Shown here: positions 25,323-37,087 of the stretch, piece after piece
Position numbering within the stretch: the stretch's first letter is position 1
How the letters are laid out: each line of letters starts with the position of its first letter
NCBI GenBank assembly: GCA_018296165.2
Contig: JACKQL020000015.1
Location: forward strand, 744,001 to 808,000
Length of the DNA stretch: 64,000 bases
Source of the DNA: Termitomyces sp. T153
Taxonomy: Eukaryota > Basidiomycota > Agaricomycetes > Agaricales > Lyophyllaceae
Reading direction: 5' to 3'
Notes under the pieces: model-generated
What the model saw: the letters and a program-made list of their open reading frames with translations, nothing else
What the model was told of the DNA's origin: nothing
The model's database searches: none
Made by a program: the position numbers and the translations under genes

Positions 25323-25923
25323 ATGTCCTTGTTGTCTCGATGCTGCAGCGCTGTTAGAAGCCCCTTTTCCGTCCTCGGTACTTTTGTTCCAATCGTATTG
25401 CATCACTCAAGACTCATCCATAATCCCTAGGTGCTATTCGCACTGCTACAAAACGTGCCGGAGGAACCGTACACAATCATGGAGGTTCACCCGGTAAACG
25501 ATTGGGAATCAAGAAGTTTTCTGGTATATATTGTTTCCATTGTGCTTGACCCGGAGCTAACACCCAACAGACCAGCCCGTTATACCAGGAAACATAATAG
25601 TACGGCAACGAGGGACTTTATTTCATCCTGGGCAGAACGTGAGTCTTGTTATTCCTCCTTTCCTATCATGCATTGTAACGAGCCGCACTCCAACGCAGGT
25701 CAAAATTGGACGCGATCAAACAATATACGCGACGGCGCCCGGTTTTGTACGGTTCTACAAGGAAAAGTGGATGCGAGGAGAACGAAGGTTTGTCGGAGTG
25801 GTGCTCAATCGTGGAGAGGTACTTCCGAGAGACGAAGCAGCGCTGGGACGGAGTCGGTACTGCGGGCTTGTTAACCTCAACAGCCCGACGCTGCAGCCAC
25901 GACGTCTTGTGGCAAAAAATTGA
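25323..25923 (+). CDS. MRP7: Mitochondrial ribosomal protein bL27m
   Basis: Four exons (25323-25377, 25431-25523, 25571-25638, 25699-25923) sum to 441 nt, giving 146 aa. The N-terminus [19 protein letters not shown] is Arg/Ser-rich with no acidic residue, as expected of a mitochondrial presequence. The bL27 core follows: [48 protein letters not shown] and [19 protein letters not shown]. bL27 lies near the peptidyl-transferase centre of the large subunit. Introns are 47-60 nt. Confidence 0.93.
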
Positions 25924-26071
25924 TGTGATGTTTCTGGTATACCTACTAATGAACTAATTGATTATGCTTCTCAGTATTGAGTATATCTAACGCAAGACAT
26001 GCTATCAAAGACACTCGAGTCCCTGTCTAAAAATAGTCACTTCTCAACCTCTCCTCCTTCCCACCACCACC

Positions 26072-26989
26072 ATGGACGATTTCCAGCTGACCATCACTCC
26101 GCTTCAGCCAGCAGGTAAGCCTTCATCACTCTTCCATCACTCGTTGTCACCATTAGTATCAGCCCTACCGTCAGAAGAGACGGTCATCGCCGCTGGAAAC
26201 CGTCTGATCGAGTCAACATCCACCTGGAAACAAGGAAAGACATACCACATCAACGTCAAGACCTGCCACCGGCCGAAGAGTCCGGCAGACGGCGCTCCTT
26301 GGCACTGTCGTATCAGCGAGCACCCGCCGGCGGAGGCGACGTTCGACCAGCTCTGGGCCAAACTAGGCGAAGACAAGGCGCTGAATGAGAAAGAGTCTGA
26401 ATCTCATACCACTTGCCCGTGGCATGCAAATCTCCTAACATATGAGACGCCCCCTTTTATATATAGGTTTATTCCAGAGATCAAGGAGGTAATCAAGCTC
26501 AAAGAGGTTTCCCCGACCGCGTCAATCTGGGCGTTGTACTACACGTTCACTCCACCTGTGTCCCCACGCGTGTTCACAGTCATCCAGATCCGCCGTCTGG
26601 ACACGACGTCCGCCAAACGCAGAGGGTGGGAAGACTTGTGTCGCCAAAGTGTTCTTTGACTCACGGTCCTGCGAACTAGGATGATTGTCTCACTTCCAAT
26701 TGACCTCAGTGGACCAGAGGACAAAAAACTTGCGGCATTAGAACCTGAGGGCGTACGCGGTCGCTATGTCGCTGTCGAGACAATCACCGAACTCGACAAT
26801 GGTAATACCGAATGGCGCATGGCAACTTCTAGTACCCCAGGCGGCATCATTCCATCGTTTGTTGTGGAGACTACCATGAACAGCAAGATTGCAGATGTAT
26901 GTATTAACCTTTCTCAGACTAATTTCAGCCTTACAAACCTGCAGGATGTGCCCCACTTTATGACTTGGTTGCGTCAACTGCCGAAATAG
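26072..26989 (+). CDS. DUF3074 / START-like domain protein
   Basis: Exons 26072-26114, 26163-26394, 26467-26625, 26680-26896 and 26945-26989 sum to 696 nt, giving 231 aa. Signature stretches are FDQLWAKLG, FIPEIKEVIKLKEV, IWALYYTFTPPVSPRVFTV, GVRGRYVAVETI, EWRMATSSTPGGIIPSFVV and DVPHFMTWLR. These match fungal DUF3074 proteins with a START-like (steroidogenic acute regulatory lipid-transfer) fold, so lipid binding is plausible but unproven. The second intron (26395-26466) starts with an atypical GTCTGA, is 72 nt long and has no stop in frame. If retained, the protein is 255 aa. It converges on the GS-like gene with 73 bp between stops. Confidence 0.8.
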
Positions 26990-27062
26990 GAGTGAGGTTA
27001 CTTGTAACATTACATGTAATTGGGAGACAATTACCCCCATACTTATCTAAGGATGACAGTTT

Positions 27063-29287
27063 TCATACGAGTTCAAGGTACCGCTCAACTTGAGAGGATC
27101 TTCATTTCAGCAACGCAATGGAAAAATCGAAATAGATGCATGTAAACGAACCTTCCCAATTTGTGACAGCCTGGTTCCAGAGCCGCACCTCATGCTCCCT
27201 CGTTCCTCCGTAATGATCAATGAAGTCGTCTCCAAACATGCCAGGCTCCCTGGCAACGCTATCAGGCCGCATCATGCGCTGCGTCGCCGCCTCCAACGAC
27301 GTGGGCAGCCTTTTGACCTAGATTCAAATATCGGCTATTAGAATCTGCTCGGTTTCATCAAATAAGGGCAGACTCACCTCTCCCGACGCCTTATCGTCCA
27401 CGGTTAAAAGACCAATCGGCTTACACGGCAGTGCAAGCTTCTTCTCAATACCTCTAAGACCAAGAAGGAAAATCGCGCTGAGCGCAAAATAGGGATTCAT
27501 GTCCGCGCCGGGGACGCGTATCTCGAGACGTGTGGCAGAGGGTGGCACGGAGGGTGGAGAGATAATGCGAACTGAGGCAGCACGCGAGTCGTAGCCGTAT
27601 GTGACTGCGTTGGGAGCCCAAAAGGCCTCACCAGCTACAAGGCGCTTGTAGCCGTTGACAGTGGGGACGAGCTAAAGGGGTCAAGTGGGAAGATAAGGAA
27701 TGGGAAAAGACGTCTTACCATGGGCATTACTGACGCGTGATGATGAAGTCAGTTTTGGGGTCAGTCGGAAGAGGATTGAGAACAAACCATCTGCGATACC
27801 GTCGAGAATACCAGCAAGGAACCACTCGCCTTCTTGACTCACGTATCTTGTGTCGTCGTATTGGGCGTCTTTTCGTCCTTCTTTGCTATCGCCTTCAGCA
27901 AGTGCGAACACATTAGTCCCATTGCTATCGCGTAGGGACACATGTACATGTCTAATCCCTTGTCAGCAACATTCTACCTACTCGAGATGGGAGAACTCAC
28001 CCACTACATCCCGGAAGCTATAATGTGGTTTAAGACGAGAAAGTCCAGGGGAAGACAAAGATTGGGCGTACATTTCCCCAGGGTTTCGCCATGAAACTAG
28101 GCATCACACCATGTTTCATCCCAACGCTCTTGGTTAAGTACTTGAACAAGACGGCATTGTCGGCCATATCAAGGACTTTGGTATATGCAAGGGCAGTTTC
28201 GAGCACACCAGGACCAGTTTCAGTGTCTCATGTGTGAAAGAGGGCATTAGCATTGTATCAGGATTTTGATTCTAACGAGCTTACGGTGCCCTTCAATGGG
28301 TATTCGAAACTGTCTGCCAAGGTCAAAGATGTCGTTGAAGTATTCCTTGTTGAGTTGCGTTCGCAGAAGAGAATAACCGTGATCTACAAAGATTTTGATG
28401 AGCGATTCATCGAAGACAATATATACCAGAAGAACACGACGAACTTCCTGGGGTTAAAGGAGTCAGATTAGTGAAGTTCTTCTCTTCTACTGAAGCTGCA
28501 GTCTCTGGGTGAGAGGACAATGAGAGATTGTCTGGACATTAAGGTGATAAGATACCTTTGAAATTGAAATACTGATAACAACACGATCAGCACGATGGCC
28601 AAGAGATACTCGTAACAGACATAACACCTCATATTCAACTCCTGCATAACATTCCCTGCCAATCTTGACAGCCCTCTCGGATGCGATCTTCGTTATTCCT
28701 CTTGGATCCACATTCAATGGCTGCTTCGTATCTGGATCAAGGAACGAAACAAGGAAGAACGGAACGTTGTTCTCCCAAGGGATACGGCGATAACTGGAGA
28801 GGTCTATGCTCGCTATAACGTCCTTGTATCCATTCTTCTTGTTGGATATTAGGAGCTCACGCGTGTATACCGTGTCGTGAATGTCCCAGCCGCTACGATT
28901 GCGTCAAGAGAGCAGATGAGCAATGGGTTGGATAAACACGCACAATATGACGCTGCAGAAGCCAAATCCGTCGGATGAAACTGCGCTGATAAACTTTTCC
29001 TTCGACTGTGAGTGGTTAGTAGCAAGGTCAGGGGGAGATTGTGATGAACTCACCATGAACTTGCCTCGGAGAACCCCATCGACTGTGGATTGTAATGAAT
29101 CTTGTTTTGACTCATGATAATGTGCGCTCTAATTCATACCATCAATTCCTAGTCATAGACGAGAGACTTGAGGCAGGTGATTCTTTGTTCGTTGTAGCAT
29201 CCACTCACCAGCTACTTTGACCTTAGTGTCTCCACTCAAATAATCTACCAGTTCTTGAAGAGATTTTGGAGGCACTAGGGTCGTCAT
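27063..29287 (-). CDS. Glutamine-synthetase-like protein (FluG C-terminal type), 15 exons
   Basis: Exons: 29287-29209, 29148-29140, 29082-29054, 29005-28944, 28892-28628, 28571-28556, 28504-28427, 28383-28285, 28226-28072, 28017-28001, 27951-27788, 27729-27719, 27671-27378, 27317-27152, 27088-27063. They sum to 1470 nt, giving 489 aa. The GS beta-grasp start (GIDVDGVLRGKFM) and the catalytic barrel are present: IPIEGHHTETGPGVLE, KPWGNLPGCSGHVHVSLRD, VNGYKRLVAGEAFWAP, and TRLEIRVPGADMNPYFA. This is the GS-I-like family that in fungi also forms the C-terminal half of FluG; the primary nitrogen-assimilating GS of fungi is a different, GS-II enzyme. The substrate may be glutamate or another amine and cannot be told here. 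Exons of 9, 11, 16, 17 and 26 nt are remarkable. Confidence 0.88.
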
Positions 29288-30013
29288 GTGTGAAATTGCA
29301 CGTGTGGGTAGGAATCGGATAGAGGTAACGCGTACTAGTCAACTTGTTGGAAATGACGTCGTCAATATTTCCAGATCACGCGACTTGAACCAGTTTGTCG
29401 AAACGCGATTTTTTCTGTTGGGTCGATGATCTACTTATAGCCAGCGGCTTCATTGACAACATACGTTTTCTTTCAATTCAAACCGCTGCTCGTGGCCCCA
29501 ATGCTTCCTACGATGGAAATTAGATCTCCCTCTGCTCCCTCTCGCTGCTACAGAAAAGTCTGTGTCAGACAGCGCTGGTAATGCCAACCGAAACCAACAA
29601 CTAGTATTGAAGGTGAGTGGAAAACGGAGGGAACATAACGTTGTTTTCATGTCACGATGAATCCCAAGAATGTATGACGTGTCGGCTGGCATCTCTTGAA
29701 AGTTGTGATGTTACATCGTACTAATTGGCTCTGGGGGAAAGAGAAGAATGCTGGGATTACTGTAATGGATCATGTAAGCTCTTTGTAGCGACAGCATCCA
29801 AGACAAGCATTTTCGAGTTCACTATCACCCACTTTAGTCCAAAAGAAAAGTTGTACACTGTATTGTGTTTAATATCACTAGCGCTACGCACTGTTGTCTA
29901 GCGATTATACATGTCTCGGAGAAGTAGTATGAGAAGTGGTATGAACAAGAGGTCTGACATCGATCGACTGGAGCTTGATGCACAAAAATGTTTCAACATC
30001 CATTATTAATCCA

Positions 30014-30413
30014 TTAAACATCCTCAATAACCACATTTACGTCTTCAGGTGTAGATGATCCTAAGATGTCAAAGCCGTCAGTCATAATATTCGGATGCTT
30101 TAAACGACACACCTTCAATAGTTTCGCTGCACCCTGGCCCATCTCAGAGGATCATTTGTCCCCAAGATTTTTCGAATCTTCTTCAACCTAAATATCTACA
30201 TCATACATCAGCGCCAGACTCCTGAGATTCGCATTTGACACGACACAGCGAACATGACAATGCCGAGGCAGCAGATTATCTGTTTCACAGAGTACAGCGA
30301 TGTCCCCGTTGCTCCCACTCGGGCCGGATATTGTTGATCTCTGCTAATAGAAGTTGATCCTCAAGGGTAAAGGGGAAAGCAAGGACACGCGTTCCATCCA
30401 GTATGGTGCCCAT
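30014..30413 (-). pseudogene. Relic of an unidentified protein-coding gene
   Basis: Reading from an ATG at 30413, the frame gives MGTILDGTRVLAFPFTLEDQ and then PEWEQRG. A one-base shift then leads to CETDNLLPRHCHVRC...NANLRSLALMYDVDI. Two stops follow in that frame (TAG, then TGA), after which coding-like sequence resumes (KLLKVCRLKHPNIMTDGFDI) to a TAA at 30014. The strongly biased, protein-like residues across several broken frames suggest a decayed gene. I do not recognise the family. Alternatively one or two unrecognised introns could rescue it. Confidence 0.35.
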
Positions 30414-31169
30414 AAGTTGAGGTACTCTCAGGTCAGATGGGTTCCGCTATTGCGGTTCTTCTGACGCTGTCTGTTGCTGTGGACCTTCAGACAGAGTCCG
30501 TTCAAGCTGCGGACCTTCAGAGGGCGACTCGGAGCTAGCAGTGGTGGCCATTGTGTTCAACGTTCAGCGAACAAATTTACAAGATTTCCTCTGGCAAGAG
30601 TATCCTCAACAGCTAGATGCAGCCGAGCCCAAGCTGAGCTAGTACTGAAGCACTTTGGTAACAGAAAGCGAAAGAGTAAGGTCACGTTTCAGTCCATGTT
30701 TGTGTCACACTCGGTTACTTTTCTTGTATTACTTTCTATACTACTACTACACTAGGTTCCCACATGGCCTAAGCCTTTTTCAAGTGTCTGAGTGATCACG
30801 CTTTGCAAGTTGTGGCACCATGAGGTTTGTCAGTTTGGTGAATTCAATTCAATATCGCAATAAATCTAACGTCTCTCGCAAGAAAATAGATTGATGAGTA
30901 TACAGATCTGTATGTATAATCCCAAGATATGGAAGACGTCAGCCATATGGTCCAGTCAATTTGATGTTGACCACTTTCGTCGAATGGGTTGTAAAAATGG
31001 TAACGGACCCGCAATTATATCCTCGAAGAATCGAGTAAGGTGACTACGTCTTTAGGCATAGAAACAATCGAACAAGTATCATTTGCCGACCACTGGTAGA
31101 GCGCCTCGAGTCTAAAATGTTACGGTAAGATCATTATAACTGTCTCGAGAGCAAGGAACACGATGAATA

Positions 31170-31540
31170 GGGAGGCTTACATCTCGCCTTGAATCCGGTG
31201 TTCATCATAACTTACATTTTCTCGAAAACTACAATCACCAGCTTCTTAGTGTTGAGAATATACGTTATATGATATAGCTGTCCAAAATGTCAACCGAGAA
31301 CGGGAGTACGGTAACCAAGGAGGCTTACATCCAACTGACATATTTCAACTTCGATTTCTGCGATGTTCATCACAAAGTGCATTTCTTGAAGGATCATGAT
31401 CATCAGCTTCTTGTTTATATAACAATAAAGGAGGCTTACATCCAACTTGTATCTCAACTTCGATCCTTGATGTTCACTACAAAGTTCATTTCTACCGGCA
31501 TCACGATCATGCTTCACGAGCTCCCTAGTGTAGAATATAG
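31170..31540. repeat. Three degenerate tandem copies of a segment of about 110-150 bp
   Basis: Copies begin at about 31170, 31318 and 31429, each with GGAGGCTTACATC. Each continues with a divergent CTTGAATCC/CTTCGATTTC/CTTCGATCCTT part, then TGTTCATCA-like, CATTT-like and ATCA-CAGCTTCTT-like blocks. Spacings are about 148 and 111 bp. No gene is involved. Confidence 0.6.
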
Positions 31541-32239
31541 CAGTGAAGTCAAGGTGTTGCTTAGTGTGCCCTTTGCCACCCGCTGTACTAGATACAAGAG
31601 TTTGTTGTTCAAGTGATAGTAAAACTACCCTTCACGAATTGAGCAGATCGAGATATAAAAGATTGTAGCATAGCAAGCAGATATCCCTCGAGGCAGTTTG
31701 CCTGGCCCCATAGCCCTGAGTCATCGAGCCCTGCCAGTGGTAGAAACGAATGTAGCCTTAGGTGGTGTGTGACATGGTACAAATTTGGTTGCATCAGTAG
31801 CACATGCTAGATATGTATAAATGATGCGTCACCTTTGTTGACCGAACCGAACCGAATCACGAGTGAATGTTACTAAACTTACCTCAAACCTCAAAGCATA
31901 CTGTAATGATCACAGCTCGAAGTCAGGATTCGACTCGATGGCGTACAGGCGAGCGACGTACTGTAGGGGTGACTCCCACAGTCTGAGATCCTGAACATAA
32001 TGAGCTGATTTACTAAGCCCATACTGTCTCATCTGTCACCCTGTTGTCTCTACAAGTTTCCAGAATTCTTCTAGAGGTTCCCGCTCCTCGAAATATATAT
32101 CTCTAGCTATACAACTTGCAGACGCAGACAGAATCACCTTGTTTCTGATTGCTCCATGACCACTTTCCACCACCTGGACCGCGAATTTCCCCTGCATGGT
32201 GCCAGTGTGAGATCAGGTAAATACAGTTGAACAGTTGTT

Positions 32240-32843
32240 TTACTTCTCATCTGACTGTTGTCCCTCGGACTCGTTCAATTGGCTGTCTGACTCTTCAGGG
32301 ATCTTCCCGCCATATCTGCTGTGAGGTCAGATAGATTTAGATCAATAACTGGGTTTTGTACCTTTTTCGGAACTTCATTCCTGATTCTTCACATCGCTTT
32401 CGAAGTGCCGAGATGTTAGAATATGCCTTTATGGTGTAGATTTTGTCGCCATGCTGGAAATTCGTCCAAGTTATCCTTCCCAGCTGTTCCTCCACTAGTA
32501 GGTGAACTCTGAGCTCCGCGTGTCGATAAGTTACATGGCATACTAGAGTTTCTCGTCGGTTTCCTACAGCGCTTTAATCCTTTCCAATGGAATTATGCGA
32601 ACCTTCATCGTTAGAATTGGTCTTAAATCCGTCGCGGTATTTCGGTCCTGCACCAGGGAGTAGGAACATAGATCCTTCCCTAGCTTTCTGAAATATCACT
32701 TGGTCTACACTCTTGTTCTCCAGCCATTGAATGACATTGTTGGGGTCGATTAAATCCCTGGATGAAAGTATCACCCTTAAAGTGGAGTTACATGTGCACA
32801 ACAATACATTCTAAACTTACAAAGCTTGAAACTCGGAGCCCAT
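32240..32843 (-). CDS. Unrecognised 151-aa protein
   Basis: Four exons (32843-32821, 32757-32603, 32563-32362, 32315-32240) with GT-AG introns of 63, 39 and 46 nt sum to 456 nt, giving 151 aa. I do not recognise the product. It begins MGSEFQALDLIDPNNVIQWL. An Arg/Lys-rich segment with GSMFLLPGAGPKYRDGFKTN follows, then a strand-rich core (RETLVCHVTYRHAELRVHLL, GRITWTNFQHGDKIYTIKAY). A basic helix SALRKRCEESGMKFRKR and an acidic Gln/Ser-rich tail close it. There is no signal peptide or membrane helix. The exons fit in frame and are only visible as a set, which supports a real or recently decayed gene. The upstream start could lie further right. Confidence 0.6.
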
Positions 32844-33397
32844 CGAGAAACGTTGTGGTGGCCAAACTGCTAGGGTGGATCAGATAATGGGCATTGTTTT
32901 TACAGATTTAAAAGATTTCATGGGAAGCCTCGATCCAACCAGCCTCAGTCGACTTCGCATCAACACTTGGACAGTGGCAACTCAGGCTTCAGGGTCATAT
33001 GTATTATTTCTCTTCTGCGGCAACTTGCTACATAACTTTAATTTGACGTCGGCACCTTGCGAACGCCACGTACCCTAAGTATTGCGAGCTGGGACACAGT
33101 AGTTATCCGACTTCCATTATCATATTGTCTCTGGTATCTGAAACTTTGACACGCAAACTCGCGACAGACAATGAGCTTCGAGTATAAAGGCTGAGCCACA
33201 TAGTAACATTATTTTTTTCCTCTTCATGATACGCGGTGACACAAAAGTTCGTTCCTCTATTGGAGAGGTAATGGCGTTCATTATACCAGTACATGTTAGA
33301 CGAAAGTGGTGGCCTATGACTAGTATAGTCGAGGTTGAACCGGCGAAACTCCGGACAGCGGGGTTTCGAATTCAATGGAAATCATGATGTCTTCTGT
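32844..33397. promoter_or_regulatory. Divergent intergenic region (unrecognised gene / HEM14)
   Basis: 554 bp between divergent start codons with no gene seen. It should carry both promoters. Confidence 0.35.
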
Positions 33398-35102
33398 ATG
33401 CCACCACGACATATCGCAGTCCTTGGCGGTGGACTGACAGGACTATCGTCCGCATTTCATCTCTCTCGACGTTTTCCATTCGCTCGAATTACCCTTCTTG
33501 AGAAACAGAATAGGCCTGGAGGGTGGGTCCGTAGCGAACAGGTACAGCTGGGTACAAATGAGGACACGACAACCTCATTAACGGTCGAAGCTGGACCGCG
33601 AACCTTGAGGCCTAATTCAAAGGCTGTACTTGAGCTTGTGAGTAACATATTTTTGCCCTGCATGGACTGGACAGTAGTCAATTGTTATCGTTTGCCCCAT
33701 CTAACACCGCGCAGGTCAATCTACTGGATCTCAAATCAGAACTCCTTACGACACCTCGTTCCTCACCCGCGGCGAGAAATCGCTTTTTGTACTTACCAGA
33801 TGTGCAGTCAGGGCTTACGGATATACCAACATCTATGTTTGGGTTCCTCCGATCTCCAATTCGCGGTCTACTTCTCTCTGCCATCTTTACTGAACCCCTA
33901 AGGAGTCCGAACAGAGTACCAACTCAATACGTAAATGTTGACGGATCCAAACGTATCTATCAGGATGAGTCTCTTGACAACTTTTTATCACGTCGATTTG
34001 GTCCTGAAGTGGCGCGTGTGCTGGGCAGTGCTCTTTGCCATGGAGTCTATGCAGCGGACTCTCGTCGGCTCAGCGTTCGAGCTGCCTTCCCGGTACTGTA
34101 TAACTTGGAGGAGAAGGGAAATGGGCGTGTTGTTTTTGGCATACTGAAGGACATCTTGGGTGTTGGTGCTGGCAAGAAAAGTCGACATGCAGAAGGAGGG
34201 CAGATGTATGACTTGGGAGATGTCGAGCAGTTGATGCAGGGGGTTTCGGTGTACTCATTTTGCGGAGGGGTTCAAACTTTGACTGATGCACTGGCAAAAG
34301 CGCTCGCAGCCACATCCAATGTGGAACTCTGTTATGGGCAAGATGTAAAGGAAATCGAGATGTATGAAGATGAGAACTCGTCCTTGGCTGTAAGTTGTGT
34401 CCTTCTGTACTATACGCAGTTGGTAACCTGGTGCTTCAGATCCATACAACAGTGCAGACTCTGAAGCCCACGCATGTTGTCTCTTCGATTCCTCTCCCCC
34501 TCCTCAATGCCATTCTTCCTCCATCAGGCTCCTACGCTCGCCCTCTCCCTCATCTGACAGCAAACCCGTCGTCCTCCGTCACCGTATTAAGTCTCGTTTT
34601 CGCTGTGCCATCAAACACAGTCCACCCTGCAGGCTTCGGCTACCTCATCCCGCGACCTCGAGGAGGATATCCACCACCCACCGACGTCCCTACTCGACCA
34701 GGCATCCTAGGAACTGTATTCGACTCTTGTGCCCTCCCTTTCAAATCCAATAGCGAAAGCGAATATACCAAACTCACCGTGATGCTCGGCGGGCCGTACC
34801 CGTCGCCACTCCCAGAGACCGACTACGAGCTCATCACTCGTGTACTTGCGCACCTTGCAGAATCGCTGCTGCAACCCCTTCCGGACCCTATCGCGACCCG
34901 GGTGTGGCGGCACGTCGATTGTATACCGACGCCGGGAGTGGGACATTTGGAGCGCATGAAGGAGTTAAAGAATGTTTTGGAAGAGGAGAGTGGGAGAGGT
35001 GCGTGGCGCGGTAGACTGGAGGTGGTAGGTGCGGGCGTTGGCGGCGTAAGTGTTGGGGATTGTGTTGAAGCGGGGAGACGCGTTGGGGCACGCTGGCAAT
35101 AA
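33398..35102 (+). CDS. HEM14: Protoporphyrinogen oxidase
   Basis: Three exons (33398-33637, 33715-34389, 34440-35102) sum to 1578 nt, giving 525 aa, close to yeast Hem14. The FAD enzyme of the mitochondrial inner membrane oxidises protoporphyrinogen IX to protoporphyrin IX, the penultimate step of heme synthesis. The dinucleotide-binding fold starts almost at once: HIAVLGGGLTGLSSAFHLSR, then EKQNRPGGWVRS. AGPRTLRPNS, NFLSRRFGPEVARVLGSAL-HGVYAADSRRLS and the C-terminal FAD-contact region (GVGGVSVGDCVEAGRRVG) are typical. The start is the only in-frame ATG just before the fold. No cleavable presequence precedes it. Confidence 0.95.
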
Positions 35103-35340
35103 GCGCTTCAACGTCTAGATATTGGAGTCACGGGTTTGTATCATAGCTTGGAGGACCATGTTGTACCATGATTTCGTTTTTGAATGCACGACGCGATACA
35201 TTTGATATCAGCTCAAAGATATATACGGGTTCGCGTGGCCGAGCGCAATCAAACAAATCAAGTCGATATAAACAAATCATGCTTAGTCATTCGATCACCG
35301 AGTGCGAATTTCCAGCCTCAACCTCCCTTCATCGTGCACC

Positions 35341-35943
35341 ATGTTCCGCCCAGCTCTTCGCTCGTCTGCAAGTTTTTCAGTTTCTATCCAAATAAGACTC
35401 ACCTGACAATCAATAGTACTCAATTATCCGCTCAGCAGCGCCCTTTGCACATCGGCACCTGACCACCAAGGCACGCGCCTTAATTCAAGAAGCTATTGCT
35501 GAGCACCCCGTCGTGCTCTTTATGAAGGGCACACCTAAGGTTCCAGAATGTGGCTTTTCACGGGCGGTGGTACAGGTTTTGGAACTTCATGGTGTTCCTG
35601 AGGAAAAGCTGAAGACTTACAATGTGCTGTCGGACCCGGAGTTGAGGAGCGGAATTAAGGAGTTCTCGTGTGTACCTTTTTCCCTGATGTTTAGTGGTTG
35701 GTTTAAAGTGGTTGTAAACCATACAGAGCGTGGCCGACCATCCCGCAAATATATGTGAATGGAGAGTTTGTGGGAGGGTGTGATATTCTGCTATCCAGTG
35801 AGTCGTGGTTCCCTCTTCTCCCTGTCAATCTGAATATCACTCACACGCTTTCCTCCCCCATTTCAGTGCATCAATCTGGAGAACTCGAGAAACTCCTCAT
35901 TGACAACAAGGTAATCCCCGAAGAACTCCCAGAGGACAAGTGA
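35341..35943 (+). CDS. GRX5: Monothiol glutaredoxin 5, mitochondrial
   Basis: Four exons (35341-35371, 35436-35667, 35727-35797, 35867-35943) sum to 411 nt, giving 136 aa. The N-terminus ([10 protein letters not shown]...) is basic and suits a mitochondrial presequence. The core has [18 protein letters not shown] with the CGFS monothiol site, [20 protein letters not shown] and the glutathione-binding TIPQ and GGCD segments. GRX5 receives [2Fe-2S] clusters from the ISU scaffold and passes them on. The first intron has a weak donor (GTTTTT), and its acceptor could be 35435 or 35438. Confidence 0.93.
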
Positions 35944-36183
35944 AACGACACATGTGGAGCACGAACCGGCCCCAGCCCATATCCCATTAACGAGGCGTTG
36001 TTTGAGTTGAGTATAAGTAAACATTCTGGTATTATATTACATTATTATATCGTAACCTAGCTACGAGGAAGGACTATATATAAATATTGTCAGCATTAGA
36101 CGCTGCCTATCTATGTATCAAGTAGGACGTACTCTGGTATAGTATGGCGTTATCCTCGTCAAGCGTTGTGAGCGTAATATGCT

Positions 36184-36777
36184 TTAATCAGCGTACTCGA
36201 CTACCCCACCGGTGTCGATTCTGCCCCGACGAACGGTCTCGCCACGGGCACGTAGTATGTCCTCAACAGTCCTGAGCTTGCCATCTTCGGTACTTTCTTT
36301 GAACCACCCAAGATGGTCCGCGATGAGATGTCTGTATCACCGTGTTAGAATAATTGAGAAAGAAAGAAGGAAAAGGAAGACAACGCACCGATTCTTACAC
36401 TTCGGGCACTGTACAAGTACGATTCCGCGCTGATACGCACGTTTTGTAAATTCATGCGTCGAGCGTTCGCCACACCCTGTCACAGTACATGTGAACGTCA
36501 TCGAAAGGCGCGGCTCGACGGGCTCAGGGAGAGGTTGGGAGGCGGTCAATGCAGGCGCGGATGATGTGGAAGAATTTGGCGATGTTGTACCTGTTTTTGA
36601 AGACGAAGGAGCAGTGGAAGAGGAGAAAGACGGAGCTGTAGTCGAGTAAGGGTTTGAGATGCCGAGGCGGAGGCGCAATTGGACAGAAATGGTAGGAGGG
36701 AGAGAAGGATGTGGCGTTACGAGACTCCGGAGTGCGGGTGGGATGCCGACGTTGCGGAAGAGGCGCGTTGGAAGCAT
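36184..36777 (-). CDS. ZIM17: DNL-type zinc finger, mitochondrial HSP70 escort protein
   Basis: Two exons, 36777-36389 and 36331-36184 (57-nt intron), encode 178 aa. A basic presequence (MLPTRLFRNVGIPPALRSL) and a Ser/Pro linker precede the zinc domain. That domain has C-x4-C (CTVTGCGERSTHEFTKRAY), C-x2-C (VLVQCPKCKNRH) and LIADHLGWF. Zim17/Tim15/Hep1 keeps mitochondrial HSP70 soluble and assists import. The name-giving DNL tripeptide reads DHL here. It converges on GRX5 with 240 bp between. Confidence 0.92.
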
Positions 36778-37087
36778 TGTGGTTATGGCCGACGAGGAAG
36801 AGGAGGCGCCCAAAATTTTGAGTTCGCCGCCGGCCCGGTTTCCCGGCACGTTTCCATCTTCTGGAACTGAGAACTGAGGCTTGACTTCAGAATACACACC
36901 AAATCAAACCACGTGACAAGAGAGGCATATTCGTCGAGGTCACTTGTCTTGGGCATGTGCACTGTGCTGTATATGTATATCGCGAATCTGTGTAGCGCGT
37001 CTAATTTGACTTCTCTCCTTCTCATCGAACCGCTGGACTCAGCCTTCGTTGCTGCATAGACTCGGAGTCGTATTCTGTTTCCGAGAG
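36778..37087. promoter_or_regulatory. Bidirectional promoter ZIM17 / seven-helix protein
   Basis: 310 bp between divergent starts; no distinctive element seen. Confidence 0.4.

Larger units (their letters stand above)
29288..32239. other. Gene-poor stretch with relics
   Basis: About 3 kb with no intact gene found. It contains a broken coding relic (30014-30413) and three degenerate tandem copies of a segment of about 110-150 bp (31170-31540), listed separately. The rest shows no feature I can support. Confidence 0.45.

Noticed and set aside
35225..35260. tRNA-like string GGTTCGCGTGGCCGAGCG
   Set aside because: Resembles the start of a Leu/Ser tRNA, but no matching acceptor stem, anticodon arm or T-loop follows. 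It lies in the 5' flank of GRX5.
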